52,396 bases of DNA from Spartobacteria bacterium (lineage in GTDB: Bacteria > Verrucomicrobiota > Verrucomicrobiia > Chthoniobacterales > UBA10450), in assembly GCA_003167555.1 (NCBI GenBank), contig PMSN01000016.1, positions 1-52,396 on the forward strand, given 5' to 3'. The notes under the pieces are model-generated. The model was not told the DNA's origin. It saw nothing but the letters and a program-made list of their open reading frames with translations, and ran no database searches. Each line of letters starts with the position of its first letter. The first letter of the stretch is position 1. This document shows, piece by piece, positions 1-9,435 of this stretch. A program made the translations under genes and the position numbers.

Positions 1-837
1 TGGAGTCGGTGTTCCGAGGTAGACCTTTCCTCCTGCCGCATCCACCGCGATCGAGTTTGCTCCAGAAGGCACGCCGGCAGTTGTCGAAGTGACGATCGCG
101 CCGCTGCCGTCGAAAACGATGAGTTGAGTGGTTCCATTCTTATCTTGCCCTACCGCGTAGATCTGCCCATTTGCGCTGTCATAAGCCGCGTCAGCCGCGT
201 AGAAGCTGGGGATCGATAATGTCGTCAATGACTCGTTCGAGCTATCAATCAGGACGACCGGGCCAAAGGGAAATGCCAACATCTTGTTCGAAGCGGGGAT
301 CGCCACAATCAGATTGGCGCCATTTCCGGACGGCATATTAATCGTTTTTATGACGCTATGAGTCGGACCGTCGACGACGGCAACAGTGCCATAATAATCG
401 CTGACGTAAACCTTGTGATTCACTGGATTTACCCCTATCCCTGTACCGCCTGCATAGAGAGCCGGCTGCGAAATTGGCAATGGTAAAACAACGGCAGTAT
501 TCGGATCGATAGTGTTCGTAGCGCCTTCGCCGGTTACTAAGACCAGGCGTTGAGTGGAGCTATAACCAACTTCGCTTACGTAGTACACCTTGTTGCCACC
601 GGCTGTTGTACTGTCATCGACCGCGATTCCATACGCCTGCAGGGTGGAGTCGCCATCGCTCGTGGTGATCTTCGGCTCTCGTATTCCGGTCACGAACGAA
701 CCAGTGGTGGTATTAATGAGCGCGACGTTACTGTTCGTGTAGTACTGCCCTAGCGTGTAGAGCTTGTGCGTCGTCTGGTTGAACCCGAACTGCTGCGGCG
801 TGTATGTGCTCCCGCCAGGCTTGGGCGACGCGATCAT
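1..837 (-). CDS. beta-propeller (YVTN/YncE-like) protein, partial
   Basis: Reading the minus strand gives an open frame that leaves the left edge of the window. It is made of short repeated blades with segments such as NPVNHKVYVSDYYGTVAVVD and DAAYDSANGQIYAV, the pattern of cell-surface YVTN/YncE-type beta-propellers. Such proteins are usually secreted and of unknown ligand. The only in-frame start after the upstream stop (847-849) is the ATG at 837, which gives MIASPKPGGS with no signal peptide. The true N-terminus has therefore probably been lost where this gene meets the TPR gene on the other strand. The C-terminus lies outside the window. The fold call is fairly safe; function is unknown. 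Confidence 0.6.
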   Translation of the reverse strand, partial: MIASPKPGGSTYTPQQFGFNQTTHKLYTLGQYYTNSNVALINTTTGSFVTGIREPKITTSDGDSTLQAYGIAVDDSTTAGGNKVYYVSEVGYSSTQRLVLVTGEGATNTIDPNTAVVLPLPISQPALYAGGTGIGVNPVNHKVYVSDYYGTVAVVDGPTHSVIKTINMPSGNGANLIVAIPASNKMLAFPFGPVVLIDSSNESLTTLSIPSFYAADAAYDSANGQIYAVGQDKNGTTQLIVFDGSGAIVTSTTAGVPSGANSIAVDAAGGKVYLGTPTP

Positions 838-1477
838 GGCTGGCAATCACATCCGAGAAGATGTTGCGGTATATCGCGCGGCGCTGGCGCACTACCGGGA
901 GGCGCTGCCCATTTGCGAGCGACTCGTTGCCTCCGCGTCCAGCAGCGGGCCAGATGCCTAACGGTTGATGCAAACCTGCTCACGGATCGCCGCCATGCTT
1001 ACGGAAATCGGTGCCGCCACCCATGATGTTGGAACCTTTGCTGAGGCATTTGCATTTCACCAACGGACGCTGGCCCTCACCGAAGCCTCTCTGCGGGCAG
1101 AGCTCGAAAGCTTTCCGCTCCGGCGCGACTTTGCCGGCGAACTGGTGATGACGGCGTACGCCCACGTTCTGGCGGATGATGACCTAATTAGTGCGTCGGC
1201 CGATTGCCGGCGCGGCCTGGAAATCGCGCAGGCACTCGCCAAGGCCGACCCAAGCAACGTTGAGGCGCGGCAGGACCTGAGCCTGGCATACTACGTCACA
1301 GCACGCCTCATGCAGAAACGGGGTGATGCCAAGGGCGCGGCCGTGAATTACGATCAGTCCATCGCCATTCTCGAGTCATTAACTGCGGCGCATCCCGACA
1401 ACGTCGAGGCCGCTTCCGATCTCGTGCGTGCCAGGAAAGGGTTGACTGAGCTTAGACGCGCGGAGACTGCGCCTTAA
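815..1477 (+). pseudogene. TPR-repeat protein, truncated and split by a stop codon
   Basis: The plus-strand frame from about 815 encodes TPR-like helices (AVYRAALAHYREALPICERL). It hits a TAA at 959-961 and then continues in the same frame with QTCSRIAAMLTEIGAATHDV and two more TPR-like units up to the stop at 1475-1477 (KGLTELRRAETAP). The two halves join without a gap, so a nonsense mutation in one gene is the simplest reading. The 5' part is missing, because the minus-strand beta-propeller frame takes over near 815-837. The second half alone (from TTG 965 or ATG 968) could still be translated as about 170 residues. The parent looks like the TPR tail of a kinase- or scaffold-type protein; its role is unknown. 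Confidence 0.6.
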
Positions 1478-1621
1478 GAAGCAATTCGCGGAGTGTTACA
1501 GAGTTGATCTCAACACCTCGCAAAAGCACCCACTTATTATTATGCGCTTGCTCTTAGAAGGCCCGCCGTCGGTCTCGGAGTCGTCCAAATAGGTCTGTGC
1601 CTCTCCGAGTAGGTGGGTCTC

Positions 1622-1780
1622 TTACTGTAGGTTATAAGCTTCGACTACGGCGATGCCGGTAGTGTCGTTCTTGCCGCGCACGACAACCGTGTAGTTACCC
1701 GGGACCAGGGTTGCGAGGATGGCTGATTCGCGATCATCTGAGGGTGGGACTGCCTCCCAGACCTGGAACCAAGACAAGCT
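1622..1780 (-). pseudogene. C-terminal scrap of a secreted repeat/propeller protein
   Basis: On the minus strand the last roughly 50 codons of a gene survive, reading PPSDDRESAILATLVPGNYT, then VVVRGKNDTTGIAVVEAYNLQ, and ending at TAA (1622-1624). This tail closely resembles the C-terminal domain that closes many large secreted proteins in Verrucomicrobiota and Acidobacteriota. No start codon or upstream domain is present. The scrap is flanked on both sides by copies of the TPR gene 3' end, so it is a rearrangement remnant. It might be the lost tail of the same kind of protein as the beta-propeller at the left edge, but that is inference. Confidence 0.55.
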
Positions 1781-1811
1781 GAGATTTGAGCGCGCGAAGA
1801 CTGCGCCTTAA
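1778..1811 (+). pseudogene. second copy of the TPR gene 3' end
   Basis: The sequence just before glgA encodes LRFERAKTAP followed by TAA. This nearly repeats the last codons of the TPR pseudogene (LTELRRAETAP, TAA at 1475-1477), and the final 13 bases of the two are identical. No upstream coding frame remains. It is a 34-bp scrap left by duplication or recombination. It overlaps the glgA stop codon on the other strand by three bases. Confidence 0.5.
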
Positions 1812-3250
1812 GCCACAGCTTTCAGCGTCAGCGCCGCGTAAACGCTCTCGTAGCTTTGCGCTGCTTCTCCCCACGAGAAATCGCGGGACATCGCCCGTTC
1901 CACCAGCGCGGTCCAGAGCTTTTGGTCGTGGAAGGTTTCGCGTGCGCGCTTGATCGCATCCCAGAAAGCGTCCGGAGTTTTTTCGTAGCAGAGGAAACCG
2001 AAGCCGGCGTCCATCGTTGGATCGTAATCCTCGATGATCTCCTGAATTCCGCCGGTGGCGCGCGCCACTGGGAGCGCACCGTATTTCAAACTATACATCG
2101 CGCTCAATCCGCTCGGCTCGATCTGCGATGGGATTAAGGTCACGTCCGCTCCGGCTTCGATGAGATGAGCGAGTTGCTCATCGTAAGTTCTCCGGTAGGA
2201 AAACTTCGTCGGATATTTCCGTGCCGCGATAGCGAGCGCCGTCTCATATCCCGGATCGCCCTCGCCCAGGATGATGAGCCGCACGTCGTCCGAGAGCAGC
2301 CGATCGAGCAACGGCATGAACAGATCGAATCCTTTTTCCGGAACGAGACGCGTGACCATTCCGAAGACCGGCCCGGCCGGTGCCGGCGCGAGCGCCATCG
2401 CATCCAGTAACAAATCGCGACAGACTGCTTTGCCCGCGAGATTTCCCGGGCTGAACTGACGCGGCAGGAGAAAATCGGTCTCGGGATTCCAGCGTTCGTA
2501 ATCCGCGCCATTTAGAATCGCAACCAACCGATGCGCATGTTCGCGCAGGACGATGTCGAGACCGCCGCCGTCGTCCGGGCTGAGCATCTCGTGGCGATAA
2601 CGCTCGCTCACCGTCGTGATCTTGTCGGCGAATACGATCCCACCCTTGAGCAGGTTCAGCCGGCCGAAGAACTCGACGCCGCGCGGCATGAAGTATCGTT
2701 CGGGGAGATTCGTCAGGCCAAAGTCGAGACCCCAGAAACTTCCCTGCTCCGCGAGATGATGGATCGTGAGGACCGTGGTGAAGGGCAATTGCTGGTGGTG
2801 CACCAGCGCGGGGACGAGCGCGGCGGCCCAATCATGCACGTGCAGGATCTGCGGCGTGGGCGTCATCCGCCGCGCCAGCTCGAGCGCCGCTTTCGAAAAG
2901 AAAATGAAACGCGCGGGGTTGTCGTCGTAGGGCACACCGTGCTCGCCGTAAATTCCGGCCCGATCGAAAAAATCGTCGCAGCGAATGAAGAAAGTCTGGA
3001 CGCCGCCGGCCGTGCGGCCTTCGACGTATTCCGCCACATAATTTTTCGCGCCGACTCGCACCTCCACCGTGATCCCCGTATCCCGCAACTCGAAACTGGC
3101 GTTCTCGCTGATCTCCCGATAGTACGGCATCGCGATAGCAACCTCGTGTTTGCGCGCGCGCAACTCGCGCGGCAACGCCTCGAGCACGTCGACGAGCGCC
3201 GTCGCCCGTGCAAGCGGCGGCCCCTCGGCGCTGATCATTAGAATTCTCAT
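1808..3250 (-). CDS. glgA: glycogen synthase (GT5 family)
   Basis: A 480-residue GT-B fold glycosyltransferase that should add glucose from ADP-glucose (or UDP-glucose) to glycogen in the cytosol. Visible signs are the N-terminal MRILMISAEG, the LHVHDWAAALVP motif near residue 150, NGADYERWNP, RLVPEKGFDL, and the C-terminal donor-binding stretch PSQIEPSGLSAMYSLKYG with RATGG. The ATG at 3250 gives the usual family N-terminus; the frame extends further upstream only into repeat DNA. The odd point is that the sugar-nucleotide motif KTGGL of E. coli GlgA (Lys15) reads RATAL here, so the usual donor-binding lysine is an arginine. Family is secure; donor preference and activity are open. Confidence 0.88.
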   Translation of the reverse strand: MRILMISAEGPPLARATALVDVLEALPRELRARKHEVAIAMPYYREISENASFELRDTGITVEVRVGAKNYVAEYVEGRTAGGVQTFFIRCDDFFDRAGIYGEHGVPYDDNPARFIFFSKAALELARRMTPTPQILHVHDWAAALVPALVHHQQLPFTTVLTIHHLAEQGSFWGLDFGLTNLPERYFMPRGVEFFGRLNLLKGGIVFADKITTVSERYRHEMLSPDDGGGLDIVLREHAHRLVAILNGADYERWNPETDFLLPRQFSPGNLAGKAVCRDLLLDAMALAPAPAGPVFGMVTRLVPEKGFDLFMPLLDRLLSDDVRLIILGEGDPGYETALAIAARKYPTKFSYRRTYDEQLAHLIEAGADVTLIPSQIEPSGLSAMYSLKYGALPVARATGGIQEIIEDYDPTMDAGFGFLCYEKTPDAFWDAIKRARETFHDQKLWTALVERAMSRDFSWGEAAQSYESVYAALTLKAVA

Positions 3251-3259
3251 GAGAAAGAA

Positions 3260-3372
3260 GAAAACGTCCAACGCCGAACGCCAAACGTCCAACGCCGAAT
3301 TTCAGAAAAAATATCGAAGGGCGCTTTCTTAGTTCGGCGTTGGGCGTTCGGCGTTGGGCGTTCGGCGTTTTC
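3260..3372. repeat. inverted repeat between pcnB and glgA
   Basis: Two 40-bp arms (3260-3299 and 3333-3372), each built from repeated ACGCCGAACG-like units, face each other around a 33-bp spacer and could form a long hairpin. The right arm lies inside the 3' end of the upstream gene and encodes its last residues ([12 protein letters not shown]). The left arm lies just upstream of the glgA start. The position would let it modulate readthrough or stabilise the mRNA, but no T-run typical of a terminator follows it. Confidence 0.7.
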
Positions 3373-4708
3373 TTTCCGCTTCGCCTGAGAAGTACTCGGC
3401 CTTTACCCACTCAAGCGCTTCCTCCCGATGGCGCAGCGCTCCTTCGAGTTGTTGCGTCTCCACAGCTTCGAGAATCTCACCGAACTTCGGCCCCGGTTTC
3501 ATTCCAAGCGCGATCAGATCATCACCCCGCACCAGCGGCGGCGGGATGATCGGCTCATTGGCAAATTCTTCCCGTTTTTGCCGCAGAAAATCATAGTTAT
3601 CCAGCATGCCGTGACTGCTCTCGCAATCAACGCGGTGCAGCTCGAGCTCGTCCTCGAAAGTCGGCCGCGCCATGAAGCGTTTCAATTTCGCCACCCGCAT
3701 GTTCGGCACGTCCTTGAAGACCATGTGCTGCCGCACCGCTTCCACCGTCGCGTCGATCTCGGCTCGCGAAAATCGGAGCCGCTCCATGATCGCTTCCGTC
3801 ATTTCCGCGCCGATGCGATCGTGTCCGTTGAAACGAATGCGGCCCTCTTCATCGACGATGGAAGTCGGCGGCTTGCCGATGTCGTGGAAGAGCACGCTGA
3901 GAACCAGCGGCAACGAAACTTCTGGCGGCAACAACTCGAGCATGATCCGGGTATGCTTGAACACGTCGCCTTCCGGATGGAATTGCGGCGGTTGCTCGCA
4001 GCCTTTCATCGCGTCGATTTCCGGAAGAATAATTTTCATTAGTCCGCTGGCGTCGAGCAGCTCCCAGCCGCGCGCGCGCTGCGGCGAAAGGAAAATCCGC
4101 ACCAGCTCCTCGCGGATTCGCTCGGCGCTGATTTCATTGATCGATGCGGCGTGCGTCACAACGGCGTCCCACGTTGCCGTCTCGATCTCAAAGCCGAGGA
4201 CCGTCGCGAACCGAATCGCGCGGAGTATGCGCAAACGATCTTCGGCGAAACGCTGCGCGGGATCGCCGATCGCGCGAATCAAGCGCGCTTCCAGGTCCGC
4301 TCGGCCACCGACGAAATCGATCACCGCATCCGTTTTCGGATCGAAGAACATTCCATTGATCGTGAAGTCGCGCCGCGCCGCGTCTTCCTCCGCGCTGGCG
4401 AAATGCACTTCCACCGGCCGCCGGCCATCGAGATACGCGCCATCGGAACGGAAAGTCGCGACCTCGAACTGGAATCCATTTCCCAGCACCACGACGACTC
4501 CGAAATGCGCGCCGACCGCGTACGTCCGCGAAAACATTTTCTGCACGGCCTCCGGGCGCGCGTCAGTGGCGATGTCGATGTCCTTGGGAATCTGGCCGCG
4601 CAACAAATCGCGCACGCAGCCGCCCGCGAAGTAGGCGACATAACCCGCCCCGCGCAGGCGTTGCGCCACATCGCGAGCAGCGAGTTCCATTGGCGGAGCG
4701 GTTTTCAT
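3329..4708 (-). CDS. tRNA nucleotidyltransferase / poly(A) polymerase family with HD domain
   Basis: A 459-residue class II nucleotidyltransferase. The head domain has [12 protein letters not shown] and DIDIATDA (the metal-binding Asp pair), then [13 protein letters not shown] and the RRIL-type helix [15 protein letters not shown]-terminal HD domain ([12 protein letters not shown], then [10 protein letters not shown]) suggests CCA-adding activity with a phosphohydrolase module, although a poly(A) polymerase cannot be excluded. ATG 4708 is chosen because it gives a compact N-terminus right before the conserved head domain. The last 13 or so residues are encoded by repeat DNA and look like an accidental extension. 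It is upstream of and co-oriented with glgA (78 bp apart) and divergent from the antiporter gene. Confidence 0.85.
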   Translation of the reverse strand: MKTAPPMELAARDVAQRLRGAGYVAYFAGGCVRDLLRGQIPKDIDIATDARPEAVQKMFSRTYAVGAHFGVVVVLGNGFQFEVATFRSDGAYLDGRRPVEVHFASAEEDAARRDFTINGMFFDPKTDAVIDFVGGRADLEARLIRAIGDPAQRFAEDRLRILRAIRFATVLGFEIETATWDAVVTHAASINEISAERIREELVRIFLSPQRARGWELLDASGLMKIILPEIDAMKGCEQPPQFHPEGDVFKHTRIMLELLPPEVSLPLVLSVLFHDIGKPPTSIVDEEGRIRFNGHDRIGAEMTEAIMERLRFSRAEIDATVEAVRQHMVFKDVPNMRVAKLKRFMARPTFEDELELHRVDCESSHGMLDNYDFLRQKREEFANEPIIPPPLVRGDDLIALGMKPGPKFGEILEAVETQQLEGALRHREEALEWVKAEYFSGEAERKRRTPNAERPTPN

Positions 4709-4789
4709 ATTAGCGCGAGCATCCCGCTCGCGAACCAAACGAAACGCAAGCTGGAACCTTGCGCCACCTTAACCGATAACGTGGGGAAG

Positions 4790-5896
4790 ATGAAACTGTC
4801 GCTGAACTGGCTGCTAGTCTTTGTTCCAGCCGCGGTGGCTCTCCGCTTCTGGCCCGGCCTAACGAATCCAACGGCGCTCTTCATTTGCTCGGCCATCGCC
4901 ATCGTTCCCGTCGCGGGCTGGATCGGCCGCGCCACGGAGGAACTGGCGGCGCGCGCGGGCGAAGCGCTCGGCGGATTGTTGAACGCCACTTTCGGGAATG
5001 CCGCGGAGCTGATCATCGCCGGCGTCGCGCTCTCCAAGGGACTCACCGGCGTGGTGAAGGCATCGATCACCGGATCGATCATCGGCAATATTTTGCTCGT
5101 GCTCGGTCTCGCCACCTTGCTCGGCGGGGTGAAGCACAAGGAGCAGCTCTTCAACAAATCCGGCGCGCGCACTTCGGTGGTTTCGCTTTCGCTTGCCGCG
5201 ATCGCCCTCATCATCCCGACTGTTTTCCACCTGTCCGCCGCGGCCAGCCCGAGCGGTTGGAGTCCCAACGTGGAGCATCAGCTCTCGTTAGGCATCGCCA
5301 TCGTGCTCTTCGTCACGTATCTCTGCGTGCTCGTGTTTACCCTCGGGACGCACAAACATTTCTTCATCGGATGCGAGGGTGAGCTCGACGAAGAGATCGA
5401 GCACTGGAGCCGGACCAAAGCCATCGTGATCCTGGTGGTCGCGACCGGCGTTGTGGCGCTGCTTTCGGAGTTTCTGGTGGGAACAATCGAAAGCGTCCGC
5501 GCCTCGTTTGGTGTCACCGAAGTTTTCGTCGGCGTGATCATCGTGGCGATCGTGGGTAACGCGGCCGAGCATTCGACTGCAATCGTGATGGCGTTGAAAA
5601 ACAAAATGGACTTGAGCGTGGGGATCGCGATCGGGTCGAGTCTCCAAATCGCGCTCTTCGTCGCGCCGCTCCTGGTCTTTCTTTCCTACTTCCTCGGTCG
5701 TCCGATGAACCTGGAGTTTTCGCTCCCGGAGATTTTCGCCATGGTGGCGTCGGTTTACATCATCTTTCAGATCAGCGGCGACGGCGAAACCAACTGGATC
5801 GAGGGCGTCCAGCTTCTCTCCGTTTACCTGATCCTCGGCATCCTGTTTTTCTATCTGCCGGAAGGGCACGTCGGACTGGAATCGCCGCCGCCTTGA
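4790..5896 (+). CDS. cax: Ca2+/H+ antiporter (CAX family)
   Basis: A 368-residue inner-membrane protein with about eleven hydrophobic segments. It contains the two inverted family repeats: [17 protein letters not shown] followed by [11 protein letters not shown] in the first half, and [18 protein letters not shown] followed by [11 protein letters not shown] in the second. The two Glu residues of GNAAE are the cation-binding acids of this family. An acidic loop ([12 protein letters not shown]) separates the halves. ATG 4790 is preceded by GGGGAAG, a good ribosome binding site, and starts at the first membrane segment. It should exchange cytosolic Ca2+ for protons. It is monocistronic and divergent from the nucleotidyltransferase gene. 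Confidence 0.88.
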   Translation: MKLSLNWLLVFVPAAVALRFWPGLTNPTALFICSAIAIVPVAGWIGRATEELAARAGEALGGLLNATFGNAAELIIAGVALSKGLTGVVKASITGSIIGNILLVLGLATLLGGVKHKEQLFNKSGARTSVVSLSLAAIALIIPTVFHLSAAASPSGWSPNVEHQLSLGIAIVLFVTYLCVLVFTLGTHKHFFIGCEGELDEEIEHWSRTKAIVILVVATGVVALLSEFLVGTIESVRASFGVTEVFVGVIIVAIVGNAAEHSTAIVMALKNKMDLSVGIAIGSSLQIALFVAPLLVFLSYFLGRPMNLEFSLPEIFAMVASVYIIFQISGDGETNWIEGVQLLSVYLILGILFFYLPEGHVGLESPPP

Positions 5897-5924
5897 TTGA
5901 AGAAGCGGCGACAGAGTGCCGCGG

Positions 5925-6404
5925 TTACAGTTCGCCTTGCGCTTCAGTCTTTCTCGAGTGCTTGAACGAGTGAAGGATGAAGAAGAGGACCGCGATGCAG
6001 ATGCAGGAGTCGGCGACATTAAAGGCGGGCCACGGGTGCGCGAAAGGGATGTGCAAATCGAAAAGCAAAAAATCGATCACGTGACCATGCAGTAGGCGGT
6101 CGGTGAGATTTCCTATCACCCCGGCCAGAAGCAACGCCAGCGAAACGTCACGCCACGTGTCCGGCACGCGCCGCCGCAGCAGCAGCGCGACAACAAACAC
6201 GAGCGCCACACACGACAGGACGATGAAGAAAGTGTTGTTGTTCCGGAACGAACCGAAGGCCGCGCCGGTATTGGTCACGTGCACCAGACTGAAGAAATCG
6301 GGAATGACTTCGCTGCCTTCCGCAGGGACACGGGTCAGAACCAGCCACTTGGTCAGTTGATCCAGCGCGTATAGCGGCAGCGAAAAGAAGAGAATGAATT
6401 TCAT
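5925..6404 (-). CDS. lspA: prolipoprotein signal peptidase (signal peptidase II)
   Basis: A 159-residue membrane aspartyl protease with four hydrophobic segments that cleaves signal peptides from diacylglyceryl-modified prolipoproteins. Conserved boxes are present: ALDQLTKW, VTNTGAAFG, GNLTDRLLHGHVIDF (first catalytic Asp) and PAFNVADSCI (second catalytic Asp). Length is typical. It lies 44 bp downstream of ileS in the same orientation, the common ileS-lspA arrangement. Confidence 0.95.
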   Translation of the reverse strand: MKFILFFSLPLYALDQLTKWLVLTRVPAEGSEVIPDFFSLVHVTNTGAAFGSFRNNNTFFIVLSCVALVFVVALLLRRRVPDTWRDVSLALLLAGVIGNLTDRLLHGHVIDFLLFDLHIPFAHPWPAFNVADSCICIAVLFFILHSFKHSRKTEAQGEL

Positions 6405-6448
6405 TCAGCGAATTGACGAATTAGTGAATTAGCGATTTGGGAATCTCG

Positions 6449-9310
6449 TTAATCCTGTAAATCCTGTCTGCTTTTCTTTTCGACCACCGCCTCGCAGCGA
6501 TCGCACAATTCCGGATGCGCCGCGCTCACGCCGACAGCCGGCCGATGCCGCCAGCAACGGGCACATTTTTTGGAGGCCGTCTTCGAAATCAACGCGACCG
6601 GTTCTTTCCCCGGTTCGATTTTCAGATCGCTTAGGATGAAGAACTCCTCGATCTCTTCGTGCGGGATGCCGGCGATGACGTCTTGTTCGCAGCGCAAAAG
6701 GACAGCCGCCTCGAGCGCATTGCCGATCAACTTTTCCTGGCGCGCGCGCTCGACCGCCTGGCCGATGACAGCGCGCAAAGCCAGGAGCTGGGTCACCTGA
6801 CTGCTAGCCGTCGGGTTTCGAAATTCATCGTTCGGCTCGGGGAAAACTTCGAGATGAACGGAGCTGGCGCGGCCGAGAAAACTCCACGCTTCTTCCGCGG
6901 TGAAAACGGCAATGGGCGCGAGCAGCCGGCAGAGCGCATCGAAGATTCGATGCATCGCAGCTTGTGTCGCGCGTCTACGCAGCGAATCGGGCGCATCGCA
7001 ATACAGGCGGTCTTTTGTGATGTCGACATACAGGCTGCTCAGATCGACGGCGCAGAATTGGTTAAGCGTGTGATAAACCTTGTGGAATTCGTAGGCGGCG
7101 TAGGCAGCGCGGCAATCCGCGATCACGTTTTCGAGCCGATCCAGGATCCAGCGATCGACCAACGTCTCCGTCATTCCGAGCGCAGTCGAGGAACCCCGTG
7201 ACACGTCGGGCGACGCTCCACGGGGTCCCTCGACTTCGCTCCGCTGCGCTCGGGATGACGAATCGTAATCGGACAAGTTCCCGAGCAGAATTCGCAGCGT
7301 GTTCCGGATGCGCCGGTAGGTGTCGCCCAAGCGCGTGAACATTTCCTCCGAGAACGGAACATCATCCGTGTAATTGATGCTGCTCACCCAGAGCCGCACG
7401 ATATCCGCCCCGTGCTTCGCCACGAAATGGCCGGCATCCATCGGCTTGCTGTAGCTGCTCGATTTCGAAATTTTCTTGCCGTCGACATCTACGACGAATC
7501 CGTGCGTGACGCAGGCTTTGTAAGGAGCGCGATTGTGCAGCGCTACGCTCGTCATGAGCGACGATTGGAACCAGCCGCGATGCTGATCGGTCGCCTCGAG
7601 ATACATGTCGGCCGGATCGCGCAACGCGGGGTTCGTGGCCAGGACAGCGTAATGCGAGACGCCAGAGTCGATCCAGACGTCGATCGTGTCGTTGCGATGG
7701 CGCGTGCCCTCCGGCAACCCGAGCTCAAGCGCGAGCGCGGCGTCATCCAGTTCGAACCAGACGTTTGAGCCGCGTTGCGCAACGAGATCGGCGAGTTTCC
7801 GAATCCACTTCGGATCGAGAATCGCTTCGGCTTCCGCCGAATAAAAAACTGGCAGGGGCACGCCCCAACTCCGCTGGCGCGAGATCACCCAATCGGGCCG
7901 CGATTCCACCGTGCCGGAGATGCGGTTCTCGCCCCAGGGCGGAATCCAACGCACATCCTTGATCGCCGCGAGCGCATTTGCGCGGAGAGCATCGATGCGG
8001 ATGAAAAATTGTTCGACCGCGCGGAAGATGATCGGCGTCTTCGAGCGCCAGCAATACGGATACGAATGTTGGTAGGCTGCTGCGCTGATGAGCATCCCCT
8101 TCTCGCGTAACAGCGCCACGATGTCGGCATTCGCATCGAAAACGTATTTGCCGGTGAGATTCGGCAAACCGGCTTCATCCGTGTAGCGGCCGTGATCGTC
8201 CACCGGCGACAGAATCTGCAGCCCGTGCTTCCGGCCTAACGAGTAGTCGTCCTCGCCATGGCCGGGCGCGATGTGGACGGCGCCGGTGCCGGTATCCATC
8301 GTGACGAAATCGGCGGCGAAGATGGCGGAGGTGCGCGCCAGGAATGGATGTTGCGCGGCAAGGCCTTCCAGCTTGCTGCCGGGAAACGAACTGATCGGTT
8401 CGCCGGTCGGTTCGAAACCGGTGGCGGCGCAAAACTTATCCACCAGAGAAGCGGCGAGCACGAGTGTTTCGGAATGTGGGAGGGGCCTTAGTGCCCCGAC
8501 TTCTGTAGCCTCACCGCTCAGTCGGGGCGCTGAGGCCCCTCCCACATTTTTGAACTCCCGCGCGACATAAAGTTCCTTCGGATGGACCGCGATCGCGAGA
8601 TTTGCCGGCAATGTCCACGGCGTCGTCGTCCAGATGGCGATGCTCGCTTTCCCCGCGAGTTCGCCACTGACGATCGGAAACTTCACGTAAACAGTCGTGT
8701 CTTCGCGATCCTGGTATTCCACTTCCGCTTCCGCGAGCGCGGTCTGCGCGCCGGTGCTCCAGAAGACCGGCTTCATGCTTTCGTAAACGAGACCCTTCTC
8801 GACGAAGACCGCGAAGGCGCGGAGGATTTCCGCTTCGTAAGCCGGATCGAGCGTGAGATACGGATGCTCCCAATCGCCGAAGACGCCGAGCCTCTTGAAT
8901 TGCTCGCGCTGGATGTCGACAAATTTGCGCGCGAACGCTTCCGATTTCTGGCGCACCTCGAGCGGCGAAAGTCCGCGCGATTCTTTCACGACTTTGTATT
9001 CGATCGGCAAGCCGTGGCAATCCCAGCCTGGCACGTACGGCGCGCGAAAGCCGGCCATCGTTTTCGATTTCACCACGAGATCTTTCAGAATTTTGTTGAG
9101 CGCGGTGCCCATGTGGACGTCGCCGTTCGCGAAGGGCGGTCCGTCGTGCAGGACGAACAACTCGGCGCCGGCACGCGCGGCCTGGATCTGCTCGTAGAGG
9201 CCGGCCTCATTCCATTTCTTGAGCATCTCCGGCTCGCGCGTGGCGAGGTTTGCCTTCATCGGAAAATCCGTTTTCGGCAGGTTGAGAGTGTCCTTGTAAT
9301 TCTGGCTCAT
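6449..9310 (-). CDS. ileS: isoleucyl-tRNA synthetase carrying two in-frame palindromic insertions
   Basis: A 953-residue class I synthetase that charges tRNA-Ile and edits Val. The active-site HIGH motif reads HMGT (residues 66-69, in [13 protein letters not shown]), and KMSKS reads KISKS near residue 612. The C-terminal zinc ribbon CARCWRH...CDRC is intact. ATG 9310 gives [18 protein letters not shown], the normal N-terminus; an in-frame start 42 bp upstream adds an unlike leader. Two stretches are foreign to the family: about residues 254-279 in the editing domain (palindrome 8473-8548) and about 684-713 near the start of the anticodon-binding region (palindrome 7170-7259). The tail RQDLQD also comes from repeat-like DNA. 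All keep the frame, so the gene looks functional. Confidence 0.95.
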   Translation of the reverse strand: MSQNYKDTLNLPKTDFPMKANLATREPEMLKKWNEAGLYEQIQAARAGAELFVLHDGPPFANGDVHMGTALNKILKDLVVKSKTMAGFRAPYVPGWDCHGLPIEYKVVKESRGLSPLEVRQKSEAFARKFVDIQREQFKRLGVFGDWEHPYLTLDPAYEAEILRAFAVFVEKGLVYESMKPVFWSTGAQTALAEAEVEYQDREDTTVYVKFPIVSGELAGKASIAIWTTTPWTLPANLAIAVHPKELYVAREFKNVGGASAPRLSGEATEVGALRPLPHSETLVLAASLVDKFCAATGFEPTGEPISSFPGSKLEGLAAQHPFLARTSAIFAADFVTMDTGTGAVHIAPGHGEDDYSLGRKHGLQILSPVDDHGRYTDEAGLPNLTGKYVFDANADIVALLREKGMLISAAAYQHSYPYCWRSKTPIIFRAVEQFFIRIDALRANALAAIKDVRWIPPWGENRISGTVESRPDWVISRQRSWGVPLPVFYSAEAEAILDPKWIRKLADLVAQRGSNVWFELDDAALALELGLPEGTRHRNDTIDVWIDSGVSHYAVLATNPALRDPADMYLEATDQHRGWFQSSLMTSVALHNRAPYKACVTHGFVVDVDGKKISKSSSYSKPMDAGHFVAKHGADIVRLWVSSINYTDDVPFSEEMFTRLGDTYRRIRNTLRILLGNLSDYDSSSRAQRSEVEGPRGASPDVSRGSSTALGMTETLVDRWILDRLENVIADCRAAYAAYEFHKVYHTLNQFCAVDLSSLYVDITKDRLYCDAPDSLRRRATQAAMHRIFDALCRLLAPIAVFTAEEAWSFLGRASSVHLEVFPEPNDEFRNPTASSQVTQLLALRAVIGQAVERARQEKLIGNALEAAVLLRCEQDVIAGIPHEEIEEFFILSDLKIEPGKEPVALISKTASKKCARCWRHRPAVGVSAAHPELCDRCEAVVEKKSRQDLQD
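7170..7259. repeat. palindromic element family A, copy 1 (inside ileS)
   Basis: A 90-bp imperfect palindrome that starts with GTCATTCCGAGCGCAG and ends with the near-complement CTGCGCTCGGGATGAC. It encodes about 30 residues of IleRS ([14 protein letters not shown]...STALGMTE) that have no counterpart in the family. Its length is a multiple of three. The same element occurs at 16742-16832 between genes and at 49924-50014 inside dnaE2. Confidence 0.85.
8473..8548. repeat. palindromic element family B (inside ileS)
   Basis: A 76-bp inverted repeat whose arms read AATGTGGGAGGGGCCT and its near-complement AGGCCCCTCCCACATT. It encodes about 25 residues ([20 protein letters not shown]) between EFKN and [14 protein letters not shown] of the IleRS editing domain, where the family normally runs straight through. 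It is unrelated to family A. Only one copy was found in the window. Confidence 0.75.
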
Positions 9311-9393
9311 GCGCGGAGCGGCGAGGCTAACACCCAGCGCGCGCCAGCGCAACGGACCGAGCCGCGCGGAGAAAAGTTAGAAGCAGAGAAGAA

Positions 9394-9413
9394 GGGCGGT
9401 TTGGAAACCGCCC
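9394..9413. repeat. short perfect hairpin in the divergent ileS / lipoprotein spacer
   Basis: A 20-bp perfect inverted repeat (GGGCGGTTT, GG, AAACCGCCC) in the 125-bp region between the divergent ileS and lipoprotein genes. No T-run follows it. It could be another genomic repeat unit or an operator; the sequence alone does not say. Confidence 0.45.
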
Positions 9414-9435
9414 CTCCTTGATCTAACAATTACGT

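Noticed and set aside
2531-3241. 236-codon plus-strand frame opposite glgA
   Set aside because: Shadow of the well-supported glycogen synthase gene; composition is His/Arg/Glu-rich as expected for antisense frames in GC-rich DNA.
4151-4789. Long N-terminal extension of the antiporter frame
   Set aside because: It is antisense to the CCA-adding-type gene. The ATG at 4790 has a good ribosome binding site and starts at the first membrane helix.
8395-8425. tRNA-like GGTTCGAAACC stretch
   Set aside because: It lies inside ileS coding sequence and has no cloverleaf around it.
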